A stretch of 25,865 nucleotides of DNA, taken from the NCBI GenBank assembly GCA_002386945.1, contig DGKH01000059.1, positions 13,420 to 39,284 on the forward strand. Reading direction: 5' to 3'. The number at the start of each line of letters is the position of its first letter. Positions within the stretch are counted from its first letter, which is position 1. The notes beneath the pieces were generated by a model that did not search any database, was not told the origin of the DNA, and saw only the letters and a list, made by a program, of their open reading frames with translations. Source of the DNA: Proteobacteria bacterium UBA4575 (GTDB taxonomy: Bacteria; Pseudomonadota; Gammaproteobacteria; UBA4575). Both the position numbers and the translations under genes were made by a program. Shown in pieces: positions 17,986 through 25,690 of this stretch.

Positions 17986-18786
17986 ATGCTACGTCAACGA
18001 ATTATCACCGGTCTTATTCTTGCACCCTTGGTGCTGTCTGCACTGCTGTGGATGCCGAGTCAGCCTCTCGCTTTATTGTTGGCAGTATTTGCCATGATTG
18101 GGGCTTGGGAGTGGGCGAGTATGGTGCTGCATAAAACTAGCGCTAAGATGGCCTTTGTCGCTCTATGTGCCGGTTTTATGGCATTTGCATATTACTGGTT
18201 GACGGCTGAGCACTATCGGTTGTTGATGCTTCTAATGAGTATCTACTGGGTCTTTGCACTGGTGTTACTCAGCTTCTATGAGACAAGTTGGTTGGGTAGT
18301 CCAATCCTGCGTTCTTTCCTTAAGCAAAGTGGTTACTTTGTTATCGCCAGTGGTTGGTTAGCGCTGATCATGCTGCATAGGGTCGAGGCCAGTCTATTAT
18401 TGTATTTCTTCCTGTTGATTTGGGTGGCCGATATTGCCGCCTATTTTTCAGGCAAACGCTTTGGCCGTAGCAAGCTGGCTGCCGAGCTCAGTCCCGGTAA
18501 AACCAGAGAAGGCGTGTTGGGTGCCTTGGTCGGTACATCTGTATTCGCAGCACTGGCCGCACAATGGTTTGAATACAATGCAGTCACGAGTGTTTATTTC
18601 GTGCTGCTATCAGTCTTTAGTGCGTTGATATCAGTAGTGGGTGACTTATTTGAGAGCCTGTTGAAACGCAATGCTGGGGTGAAAGATAGTGGCTCGATAT
18701 TTCCAGGACATGGTGGTGTGTTAGATCGCATTGACAGTTTATTAGCAGCGGCTCCAGGCTTTGTCTTGGGCCTCACTTGGCTCTAA
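17986..18786 (+). CDS. cdsA: Phosphatidate cytidylyltransferase CdsA
   Basis: CdsA makes CDP-diacylglycerol from phosphatidic acid and CTP in the inner membrane, the branch point to all main phospholipids. The 266-residue protein is very hydrophobic with about seven or eight predicted membrane spans. The PROSITE-type signature sits near the C-terminus: SLLKRNAGVKDSGSIFPGHG, followed by G-V-L-D-R-I-D-S. The ATG at 17986 follows the uppS stop (TAATATG); the longer reading from an in-frame TTG inside uppS is less likely. It is slightly shorter than E. coli CdsA (285). Confidence 0.95.
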   Translation: MLRQRIITGLILAPLVLSALLWMPSQPLALLLAVFAMIGAWEWASMVLHKTSAKMAFVALCAGFMAFAYYWLTAEHYRLLMLLMSIYWVFALVLLSFYETSWLGSPILRSFLKQSGYFVIASGWLALIMLHRVEASLLLYFFLLIWVADIAAYFSGKRFGRSKLAAELSPGKTREGVLGALVGTSVFAALAAQWFEYNAVTSVYFVLLSVFSALISVVGDLFESLLKRNAGVKDSGSIFPGHGGVLDRIDSLLAAAPGFVLGLTWL

Positions 18787-18788
18787 TC

Positions 18789-19982
18789 ATGGCGCAGGAC
18801 AAAAACACAACTGGGGTCACTATTCTGGGTTCAACCGGTAGCATTGGTCGTAGCACCTTAGATGTGATTGCGCGTAACCCAGATCGTTTTAACGTGGTTG
18901 CTTTAAGTGCACATCAATCGATCGACCTGCTGCTGCAACAGGTCATTCAATTCAAGCCACAGTATGTAGTTGTGACCGATACTGCTGCGGCAGCGATATT
19001 TAAAGCACAGCTAAAAGATATAACCCATGCCCCCCAGCTACTCTCTGCTGAAACTGGCTTGGTCGAGGTGGTGCAACTAGATGCCGTCGATAGTGTCATG
19101 GCTGCAATCGTTGGTGGTGCTGGCTTGCCCTCGACACTAGCTGCAGCACATGCGGGTAAGAATGTACTGCTAGCGAATAAAGAGGCCTTAGTCATGGCTG
19201 GTGAGTTGCTACTGACAGCAGCGGCTGAAAGTGGTGCTAGATTATTACCGATTGATAGCGAACATAATGCAGTATTACAGTGTCTAGCTAATCAGTCAGT
19301 CAGTCAGCCTATGCTTGGGGTCGAGCATATTACGCTGACCGCTTCTGGTGGGCCGTTCCTCAAGACGCCATTGGAACAACTAGCTGGTGTTACACCAGAG
19401 CAGGCCTGCGCCCATCCGAATTGGGAGATGGGGCGAAAGATTTCGGTTGATTCAGCCACCATGATGAACAAGGGTCTAGAAGTTATTGAAGCCTGTTTCT
19501 TATTTAAGCTGTCACCTAATCAAGTCAAAGTGCTGATCCATCCGCAATCATTAGTCCATGCCATGGTGAGTTACTGTGATGGTTCTGTGCTAGCGCACTT
19601 AGGTCATCCTGATATGTGTGTGCCGATTGCGCATGCGCTGGGTTGGCCGGAGCGCATTGCTTCAGGTGTTGCAGCGTTATCATTGGCTGACTGTGCCAAT
19701 CTTGAATTTTATGAGCCAGATACTGAGCGTTTTCCTTGCCTTACTCTGGCCTTGGATGCGCAGCGAGCAGGACAGGCTGCAACGATTGCCTTGAATGCAG
19801 CGAATGAGGTCGCAGTAGCTGCTTTCCTCCAGTCTGCGATTGTTTATCAGGATATTTATAAAGCGGTTGCGATAATAGTGGAGCAAGAGGAAGCTATTAA
19901 AATCCAGACTATTGAAGATGTATTTCGGGTTGATGCGAGTGCGCGTCGCGAGGCCAAACGTCTGGTTGCCAGTTGGACTTAA
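18789..19982 (+). CDS. dxr: 1-deoxy-D-xylulose 5-phosphate reductoisomerase Dxr
   Basis: Dxr converts DXP to 2-C-methyl-D-erythritol 4-phosphate, the committed step of the MEP isoprenoid route and the target of fosmidomycin. The 397 residues show the NADPH loop ILGSTGSIGRSTLDV, ANKEALVMAG, the metal site PIDSEHNAVLQ, TASGGPF, HPNWEMGRKISVDSATMMNK and IHPQSLVHAMV. I start at ATG 18789, two bases after the cdsA stop; the in-frame TTG at 18777 lies inside cdsA. Its product feeds the IPP used by UppS in the same cluster. Confidence 0.97.
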   Translation: MAQDKNTTGVTILGSTGSIGRSTLDVIARNPDRFNVVALSAHQSIDLLLQQVIQFKPQYVVVTDTAAAAIFKAQLKDITHAPQLLSAETGLVEVVQLDAVDSVMAAIVGGAGLPSTLAAAHAGKNVLLANKEALVMAGELLLTAAAESGARLLPIDSEHNAVLQCLANQSVSQPMLGVEHITLTASGGPFLKTPLEQLAGVTPEQACAHPNWEMGRKISVDSATMMNKGLEVIEACFLFKLSPNQVKVLIHPQSLVHAMVSYCDGSVLAHLGHPDMCVPIAHALGWPERIASGVAALSLADCANLEFYEPDTERFPCLTLALDAQRAGQAATIALNAANEVAVAAFLQSAIVYQDIYKAVAIIVEQEEAIKIQTIEDVFRVDASARREAKRLVASWT

Positions 19983-20017
19983 ATTTAGATAATAATGTTA
20001 GCTAGGATAGTTAGAGT

Positions 20018-21409
20018 ATGAATACGGTTCTGATCAGTATCGCTTCTTTTATAGTCGCTATCAGTGTGATCGTCACAATTCACGAGCTTGGCCACTATTT
20101 GGCAGCACGCCTCTTGGGCGTCCGTGTGCTGCGTTTTTCGGTTGGCTTTGGCAAACCACTACTGCGTTATGTGTCACGCCGTAGTGGTATTGAATACGTG
20201 CTTGCCGCCTTGCCTTTGGGTGGTTACGTCAAGATGTTGGATGAGCGTGAAGCCCCAGTCGAAGAAAAAGAGTTGGCGTTTGCGTTTAACCGTAAGCCGG
20301 TGGCCTCGCGTTTCGCAATTGTAGCAGCGGGACCCTTGTTTAATTTCTTACTGGCCATAACTGCTTACCTGATGATGTATGTCGTTGGTGTGCAAGGATT
20401 TAAACCAGAGATTGGAGCAACCATTGCAGGTAGCCCGGCCTATGTTGCCGGTTTACGTGCCGGTGATGAGATCATGCGTGTCAACAACGTAGAGACACAG
20501 ACTTGGGAAGATGCGGGTATTGCCTTTATTGATCAAGCCTTAAGCCATGGTGTGGTTGCGGTCACTAAACGTGATGCACAGGGCTATGAGACAGAGCTCA
20601 TGCTGGATTTAAGTGATACCAGGGCCTTATTAGACGAAGGGATGGCCTTAGATAAGATCGGTATTCAGCCTTGGCGTGCAAGCTTACCAGCGGTGTTAGG
20701 AGAGCTGACTGAAGAGGGCGCGGCACAGCGTGCAGGTTTACAGCTGAAAGATCGTATTGTTGCAGTGGATGATCAGTTGATTAACGATTGGAGTGACTGG
20801 GTTCGTGTTATTCGTGCGCATCCAGGGCAAAAACTGACAGTTAAGCTACAGCGTGCGGGGCAAGAACAGTCTTTGGTGCTAACCCCCGATTTTGCAGCGG
20901 ATAGCAAACAGGCGCAGGGGCGTATTGGTGCTTACCCTTGGTTAGGTGAAAATGACGCGGAACGGAGACGGATTCAGGAAGAAATCACCGCCCATCAGGT
21001 GACGGTGATTTACAGTCCTTTAGAGGCATTGCAAAAAGGGGTGTCAAAAACGCTTGATATGAGCGTGTTGACCATTAAACTACTGGCTAAGCTTGTGATT
21101 GGTGAGGCGTCGTTAAAAAACATTAGTGGACCCATATCAATAGCAGAATATGCAGGCTTGTCGGCGCAGTTAGGCTTGGCAACATTCTTGAGTACTTTAG
21201 CGATTATCAGTATCAGTATTGGGATTTTGAATCTATTACCGATACCGATGTTGGATGGTGGTCATTTAATGTACTATTGCGTTGAGATAGTGAAGGGTAG
21301 TCCAGTCTCTGAAGGTATTCAGATATATGCTCAGCAACTTGGCGTTTTTCTGCTCGCTAGCCTGATGCTGGTGGCTTTCTATAATGATTTTCAACGGTTA
21401 CTTGGCTAA
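20018..21409 (+). CDS. rseP: Site-2 zinc metalloprotease RseP
   Basis: RseP is an inner-membrane intramembrane protease; in E. coli it cuts RseA after DegS to release sigma-E and also clears signal peptides. The 463-residue protein has HExxH in the first membrane span (His22, Glu23, His26 in VTIHELGHYLAA), the PLGGYVKML strand, two PDZ-type regions in the periplasmic part (roughly 110-300), and the third zinc ligand in PIPMLDGGHL (Asp413). Gly-rich LPIPMLDGG and a C-terminal span close the protein. It lies just before bamA, the usual order in the envelope cluster. Confidence 0.96.
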   Translation: MNTVLISIASFIVAISVIVTIHELGHYLAARLLGVRVLRFSVGFGKPLLRYVSRRSGIEYVLAALPLGGYVKMLDEREAPVEEKELAFAFNRKPVASRFAIVAAGPLFNFLLAITAYLMMYVVGVQGFKPEIGATIAGSPAYVAGLRAGDEIMRVNNVETQTWEDAGIAFIDQALSHGVVAVTKRDAQGYETELMLDLSDTRALLDEGMALDKIGIQPWRASLPAVLGELTEEGAAQRAGLQLKDRIVAVDDQLINDWSDWVRVIRAHPGQKLTVKLQRAGQEQSLVLTPDFAADSKQAQGRIGAYPWLGENDAERRRIQEEITAHQVTVIYSPLEALQKGVSKTLDMSVLTIKLLAKLVIGEASLKNISGPISIAEYAGLSAQLGLATFLSTLAIISISIGILNLLPIPMLDGGHLMYYCVEIVKGSPVSEGIQIYAQQLGVFLLASLMLVAFYNDFQRLLG

Positions 21410-21456
21410 CAGTTGTAATAACGACTAACTAGTCTAACAAAGCGATTAAAATTAAC

Positions 21457-23736
21457 GTGATCAAAACCATTATCAAAGCCAGTTTGGCCTGTCTGCTCTT
21501 ATTTGGAGTAGCGCAAGCTGAGCCTTTTAAGGTTCGTGACATCGTTCTACAGGGTCTTGAAAGAATTTCTCCAGGAACCGTTTTCACATATTTGCCGGTC
21601 AAAGTCGGTGATACATTCTCCAGTGCTGATTCGGCACAAGTAATTAAAGAGCTATATAAAACTGAACTGTTTAATGACATCAGTTTAGGTCAGGATGGTG
21701 ATGTCTTGATCGTGGTACTACAAGAGCGCCCAGGTATCGCTAGTCTGAATATCATTGGCAATAAAGATATTCCTGATGATCAATTAATAGAAAGTCTGTC
21801 TGATATTGGTATTGCACCAGGCCGTGTGCTGAATCGCTCGGTACTGGGGCGCTTAGAAAATGAGCTGTTGCAGCAATACTTTTCACGTGGCAAATACAGT
21901 GTTCAGATCAAGACGGAAATGACCGAATTAAGTCGTAATCGGGTTGATATTGAGATCCAGATTGCAGAAGGTGAAGCGGCTGAAATTCGCGGTGTAAACA
22001 TTGTTGGCAATCAGGTCTATAAAGATAAAGAGCTGAAAAAATCTTTCGAGTCTGGCAGTAAGCCTTGGTGGAAACCACTCTCAGATAATGAGAAATATTC
22101 TAAGCAACGGTTACAAGCAGATCTTGAAAAGCTACGCTCTAAATACCTAAATTCAGGTTATCTTAATTTCAATGTAGCATCGACACAGGTCTCTATTTCA
22201 CAGGATAAAAAAGATATCTTTATCACCGTTAATGTCGATGAAGGTAATCAATACACGATTAAAGAGATTAAACTCGCCGGCACTTTTGTTGTGGCGAAAG
22301 AAGACCTTGAAGCCCAGTTGTTAATTGCTACAGATCAGTTTTTCTCGCGATCTGAAGTGGTTGCATCGGCAGAAGGAATTAAAAATCGGTTGAGTGAAGA
22401 TGGTTATGCCTTTGCCCGAGTAAACCCAGTGCCTGATGTAAATGAAGAAGATAAATCAGTTGTATTAACTTTCTTCATCGATCCGGGTAAGCGTGTCTAT
22501 GTGCGCAGAATAAATATTACGGGTAACGACTACAGTCGTGATGAGGTTTATCGTCGAGAATTTCGTCAGATGGAAGGCGGCTGGTTTTCACAAACAGCTA
22601 TTGAAATCTCTAGGCGTAGAGTCCAGCGTTTAGCCTTTGTTGAGTCAGTCGAGTTTGAGACAATACGTATTCCTGGCGCCGATGATATGGTCGACATCGA
22701 AGTGGTGGTTTCTGAACGATTAGCCGGTAGTTTTACCATCGGTGCGGGTCTGTCTGATAGCCAGGGTGCAGTGATTACTACCAGTCTTAGCCAAGATAAC
22801 TTTTTGGGCAGTGGTAAGTCGGTCTCTTTCAGTATTAACACCAGTAAGGTTAATACCGTGTATGACCTGAGTTATAATGATCCGTATTACACCATTGATG
22901 GTGTTAACCGCGGTTATGGCTTTAGTTACATATCTGTAGACGCTGAAGAAGCCGATATCTCAGACTTTAATACGGATGAACTTAGTTTTCGGACAAATTA
23001 TGGTATTCCGCTAACGGAAGATGATCGTGTTGGTGCTACGGCTGAGATAAGTCATACGAAGGTTACGACAGGTACCGATACTTCAGAAGAAATCTATAAT
23101 TTCCTACAAGACAACGGTAGTAAATTTACAAATATCAACGTGTCCGGCAATATTACGCATGATACGCGTAATAGACGCATTTTTGGTACTGAGGGCTTCT
23201 ATCAGCGAGCACGTGTAGAATTGGCAGTACCAATGAGCGGTCTTGAGTACTATAAGGTTGATTATAAGAATATCTTTCTTTACCCATTAACCGATATATT
23301 TACCCTATCAACGCGTTCTCAGGTCGGATATGGTGATTCATATGGTGATACTACTGATCTGCCATTCTTTCAGAAGTACCGGGCTGGTGGTTCTTCCTCG
23401 GTGCGTGGTTATCGGGCTAATAGTCTAGGTCCAAGAGACTCTAAAGACCGTGCTTATGGTGGCAATCTATTAACAACAGCCGGGGTTGAATTATTCTTCC
23501 CAGTACCAGCCTTAGCTGATTCCAAAAACTTCCGGTTGGGGTTGTTCTCAGATATTGGTAATGTATACGCAGATGTGGATGAGTGGGAGGCTAGCGAATT
23601 GCGCGGTAGTTATGGCCTCGAGCTTAATATGATTACAGGATTGGGAGGTATTTCTCTTTCCTTTGCAGGTACATATAACGATGAACCAGATGATAAAACA
23701 GAGTCATTTCAATTTGAATTTGGCACAAGCTTTTAA
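21457..23736 (+). CDS. bamA: Outer-membrane protein assembly factor BamA
   Basis: BamA is the central pore of the BAM complex, folding beta-barrel proteins into the outer membrane. A signal peptide is clear (MIKTIIKASLACLLLFGVAQA, cut before EPF). Five POTRA domains follow in about residues 22-420, and the rest is a 16-strand barrel. The conserved L6 motif is VRGYRANSLGPR (E. coli VRGF), and the protein ends in Phe with alternating aromatic residues, the usual BAM recognition signal. It is 759 residues, shorter than E. coli (810). The start is GTG with no visible ribosome binding site, odd for an essential abundant protein. Confidence 0.97.
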   Translation: MIKTIIKASLACLLLFGVAQAEPFKVRDIVLQGLERISPGTVFTYLPVKVGDTFSSADSAQVIKELYKTELFNDISLGQDGDVLIVVLQERPGIASLNIIGNKDIPDDQLIESLSDIGIAPGRVLNRSVLGRLENELLQQYFSRGKYSVQIKTEMTELSRNRVDIEIQIAEGEAAEIRGVNIVGNQVYKDKELKKSFESGSKPWWKPLSDNEKYSKQRLQADLEKLRSKYLNSGYLNFNVASTQVSISQDKKDIFITVNVDEGNQYTIKEIKLAGTFVVAKEDLEAQLLIATDQFFSRSEVVASAEGIKNRLSEDGYAFARVNPVPDVNEEDKSVVLTFFIDPGKRVYVRRINITGNDYSRDEVYRREFRQMEGGWFSQTAIEISRRRVQRLAFVESVEFETIRIPGADDMVDIEVVVSERLAGSFTIGAGLSDSQGAVITTSLSQDNFLGSGKSVSFSINTSKVNTVYDLSYNDPYYTIDGVNRGYGFSYISVDAEEADISDFNTDELSFRTNYGIPLTEDDRVGATAEISHTKVTTGTDTSEEIYNFLQDNGSKFTNINVSGNITHDTRNRRIFGTEGFYQRARVELAVPMSGLEYYKVDYKNIFLYPLTDIFTLSTRSQVGYGDSYGDTTDLPFFQKYRAGGSSSVRGYRANSLGPRDSKDRAYGGNLLTTAGVELFFPVPALADSKNFRLGLFSDIGNVYADVDEWEASELRGSYGLELNMITGLGGISLSFAGTYNDEPDDKTESFQFEFGTSF

Positions 23737-23751
23737 AGTAGGAGCATTAAC

Positions 23752-24255
23752 TTGAATACGAAGAAAATCGTCAGTACTTTCCTTGCCGCAACACTAATGG
23801 TTGCGGGCACCGCATTGGCAGAGCCAAAACTTGGTTTTGTTAATATTGGTGAGATCATGGAAAAATCCCCACAGGCTGGCGCTGCACGCTCGTCGCTTGA
23901 GAAGGAATTTGCAACTCGCGACAAAGGACTCACTGCGGCACGTGATGTGGTGCTAAAGCTAGAAGAAAAGCTTAATAATGATGGCAGCATCATGAGTGAA
24001 AGTAATCGCGTTAAATTAGAGCGTGAAGTTCTAAGCCAAAAGCGTGACTACAACCGTATGCGTGATGAGATGCGAGAAGACTTCAACATCCGTCGTAACG
24101 AAGAGTTAGGCGTATTACAAAAGAAAGTATATGAAGTAATTCAGCAGATTGCGACTAAAGAAGCTTATGACCTAGTGCTTACACAGCCAGTGTTATATGC
24201 AAGTCCAAGCATCGATATCACTGCAAAAGTGCTCGAGAAGCTGAGCTCGCAGTAA
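23752..24255 (+). CDS. skp: Periplasmic chaperone Skp (OmpH family)
   Basis: Skp is a trimeric periplasmic chaperone that holds unfolded outer-membrane proteins on their way to BAM. The 167 residues start with a signal peptide (MNTKKIVSTFLAATLMVAGT, cut after ALA before EPK), then the KLGFVNIGEIMEKSPQ core strand, a long charged coiled-coil region (about 45-125), and a return strand with AYDLVLTQPVLYA. The start codon is TTG, well supported by TAGGAG seven bases upstream. It lies 15 bases after bamA and ends in a terminator; in most relatives lpxD comes next, but not here. Confidence 0.94.
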   Translation: MNTKKIVSTFLAATLMVAGTALAEPKLGFVNIGEIMEKSPQAGAARSSLEKEFATRDKGLTAARDVVLKLEEKLNNDGSIMSESNRVKLEREVLSQKRDYNRMRDEMREDFNIRRNEELGVLQKKVYEVIQQIATKEAYDLVLTQPVLYASPSIDITAKVLEKLSSQ

Positions 24256-24313
24256 GCGACTTTTTAACACTGAAGATGAGCGGCTGAACGGGTTACCGTT
24301 GAGTCGCTTTTTT
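24254..24313 (+). terminator. Terminator after skp
   Basis: Outer arms AAGCGACT (24254-24261) and AGTCGCTT (24302-24309) pair over eight bases and lead into a T-run (24308-24313). Between them lies a second hairpin, AACGG/CCGTT with a four-base loop (24287-24300). The 25-base unpaired left part makes the fold less compact than a textbook terminator, but stem plus T-run right after the skp stop supports the call. Confidence 0.7.
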
Positions 24314-24367
24314 GTAAGTACAGATGAGTTTGATTATGAATAATAAAAGTAAACGGATCGTACTTAC
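24312..24367 (+). promoter_or_regulatory. Candidate fabZ promoter flanked by an inverted repeat
   Basis: TTGTAA (24312-24317) and TATGAA (24335-24340) are 17 bases apart, four of six matches each, giving a weak sigma-70 candidate. An exact 8-bp inverted repeat, GTAAGTAC (24314-24321) and GTACTTAC (24360-24367), encloses the -10 region. The right arm ends three bases before a GGAG ribosome binding site. It could be a split operator or, if transcription starts further upstream, an RNA stem near the ribosome binding site. Confidence 0.4.
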
Positions 24368-24379
24368 GTGGAGTAGAAA

Positions 24380-24829
24380 ATGAGTGTTATGTCAGTTCAA
24401 GAAATAATGGAATGTTTACCGCATCGGTATCCATTTCTTTTATTGGATGGCGTTATTGAGTGTAATCATGGTGATTCGATTATTGCTAAGAAGAATGTCA
24501 GCATTAATGAACCCTTTTTCACTGGACACTTTCCTGGGACTCCAGTCTTCCCAGGTGTACTCATTCTTGAAGCCTTAGCCCAGGCCTCAGGTGTCTTAGT
24601 CTTGAGTGACCCGGCTTTGCGACCTGAAAAAAAGAGCTTATTCCTGTTTGTTGGCGTCGATGACGTTCGCTTTAAGCGTCCAGTGGTCCCAGGTGATCAA
24701 CTTATCCTGAAGTCTCGTATTTCACGGATGAAGCGTAATCTAGGGCTATTTGAATGTGCGGCTTATGTCGATGATGAATTGGCGGCCAGTGGTCAGTTAA
24801 AATGTATGTTTAAAGAACTAGACGATTAA
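24380..24829 (+). CDS. fabZ: 3-hydroxyacyl-[acyl-carrier-protein] dehydratase FabZ
   Basis: FabZ dehydrates beta-hydroxyacyl-ACP in every round of fatty-acid elongation. In organisms with lipid A its substrate is also the LpxA/LpxD acyl donor. The 149-residue hot-dog fold shows LPHRYPFLLLD with the catalytic His, GHFPGTPVFPGVLILEALAQ with the catalytic Glu, and VDDVRFKRPVVPGDQL. The usual LLVDRV reads LLLDGV here (Arg to Gly), a mild change. The ATG has GGAG upstream. It stands alone: lpxD is missing on its left and lpxA-lpxB on its right. Confidence 0.96.
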   Translation: MSVMSVQEIMECLPHRYPFLLLDGVIECNHGDSIIAKKNVSINEPFFTGHFPGTPVFPGVLILEALAQASGVLVLSDPALRPEKKSLFLFVGVDDVRFKRPVVPGDQLILKSRISRMKRNLGLFECAAYVDDELAASGQLKCMFKELDD

Positions 24830-24845
24830 TAGAGTCGTCTAATTT

Positions 24846-24877
24846 AATATTAACAGCAGGATCAGCCTGTTAATATT
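24846..24877. terminator. Hairpin after fabZ, possible terminator
   Basis: A perfect 11-bp inverted repeat AATATTAACAG / CTGTTAATATT with a 10-base loop begins 17 bases after the fabZ stop. The stem is AT-rich and no T-run follows, so it is not a standard intrinsic terminator; it may mark an mRNA 3' end or a protein site. Confidence 0.45.
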
Positions 24878-24996
24878 TAGAAAATTCCTTGGCTGCAATC
24901 GCACTGCCAAGCCGGCTCTCTCCATAACACTCGGTCATAGTCGATGGCTATGATTTGGGGTGCCGTTGATTTGCTGTCATAACGATGGTCAATCTA

Positions 24997-25005
24997 TGTT
25001 ATAAA
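24997..25005 (+). promoter_or_regulatory. Candidate extended -10 promoter for rnhB-dnaE
   Basis: TG-T-TATAAA fits the extended -10 form (TGnTATAAT) with five of six matches in the hexamer. No good -35 box is placed 16-18 bases upstream, as is common for extended -10 promoters. It would give a transcript starting about 40 bases before the rnhB start. Confidence 0.4.
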
Positions 25006-25054
25006 AAAGCTATTCCAATCTGACAAGAACAGCATCAAACCGCAGCCCATATTA

Positions 25055-25690
25055 GTGACGCAACGACATAACAAGCAGATTGACCCTGAAGACCTTAAAG
25101 TCTCCTTACTGGCCTGTGCCGGCATAGATGAAGCGGGGCGTGGTCCGCTTGCGGGCCCTGTTATTGCAGCAGCAGTCATTTTAGGTGATGGCCCTGACTG
25201 GTCTGAAGTGAATGATTCAAAAAAGCTCAGTGAGAGTAAACGTGAGAGGTTATCAGCGTATATTAAAAGTCATGCGCAAGCGTGGGCCTTAGGTCGTGCT
25301 GAAGTTGCTGAGATCGATGATTTGAATATCCTAAATGCCAGTTTGCTTGCTATGCAACGGGCTTTTTCTGGGCTCAGTCAGTCGGCCGAATTAGTCTTGG
25401 TTGATGGCAATTTCAGTCCTGATTTTGGTGTTCTCTCCTATGCCGTAGTGAAAGGCGATCAGCGTGTGAAAGCGATCGCAGCGGCCTCTATTCTAGCTAA
25501 AGTTACACGCGATCAAGAAATGTGTGATCTACATCAAGATTTCCCCGAATATGGTTTTGCACAACATAAGGGCTATCCCAGCGCCAAGCACCTGAGTGCC
25601 TTACAGCAGCATGGTCCTTGCAGTCATCATCGGACTAGTTTTCGTCCAGTGCGTGAGTATTTGCACGGCAATAGGGCTGAGGGCGTTTAA
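25055..25690 (+). CDS. rnhB: Ribonuclease HII
   Basis: RNase HII cuts RNA in RNA-DNA hybrids and starts removal of single ribonucleotides misplaced in DNA. The 211 residues show AGIDEAGRGPLAGPV (catalytic Asp-Glu), NDSKKLSESKRERL, LVDGN (third acidic residue), KGDQRVKAIAAASILAKVTRD (fourth Asp) and YGFAQHKGYPS. The start is GTG at 25055 without a visible ribosome binding site; it gives about 20 residues before the first motif, slightly longer than E. coli (198 in total). The stop overlaps the dnaE ATG (TAATG). Confidence 0.95.
   Translation: MTQRHNKQIDPEDLKVSLLACAGIDEAGRGPLAGPVIAAAVILGDGPDWSEVNDSKKLSESKRERLSAYIKSHAQAWALGRAEVAEIDDLNILNASLLAMQRAFSGLSQSAELVLVDGNFSPDFGVLSYAVVKGDQRVKAIAAASILAKVTRDQEMCDLHQDFPEYGFAQHKGYPSAKHLSALQQHGPCSHHRTSFRPVREYLHGNRAEGV

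Noticed and set aside
21429..21680. Minus-strand open frame of 83 codons over the bamA start
   Set aside because: Antisense shadow of the bamA signal peptide and first POTRA domain, with no family resemblance.
24256..25054. Remnants of lpxD, lpxA or lpxB as pseudogenes
   Set aside because: Both gaps were read for hexapeptide-repeat or LpxB-like protein pieces and none was seen; stops occur in every frame.
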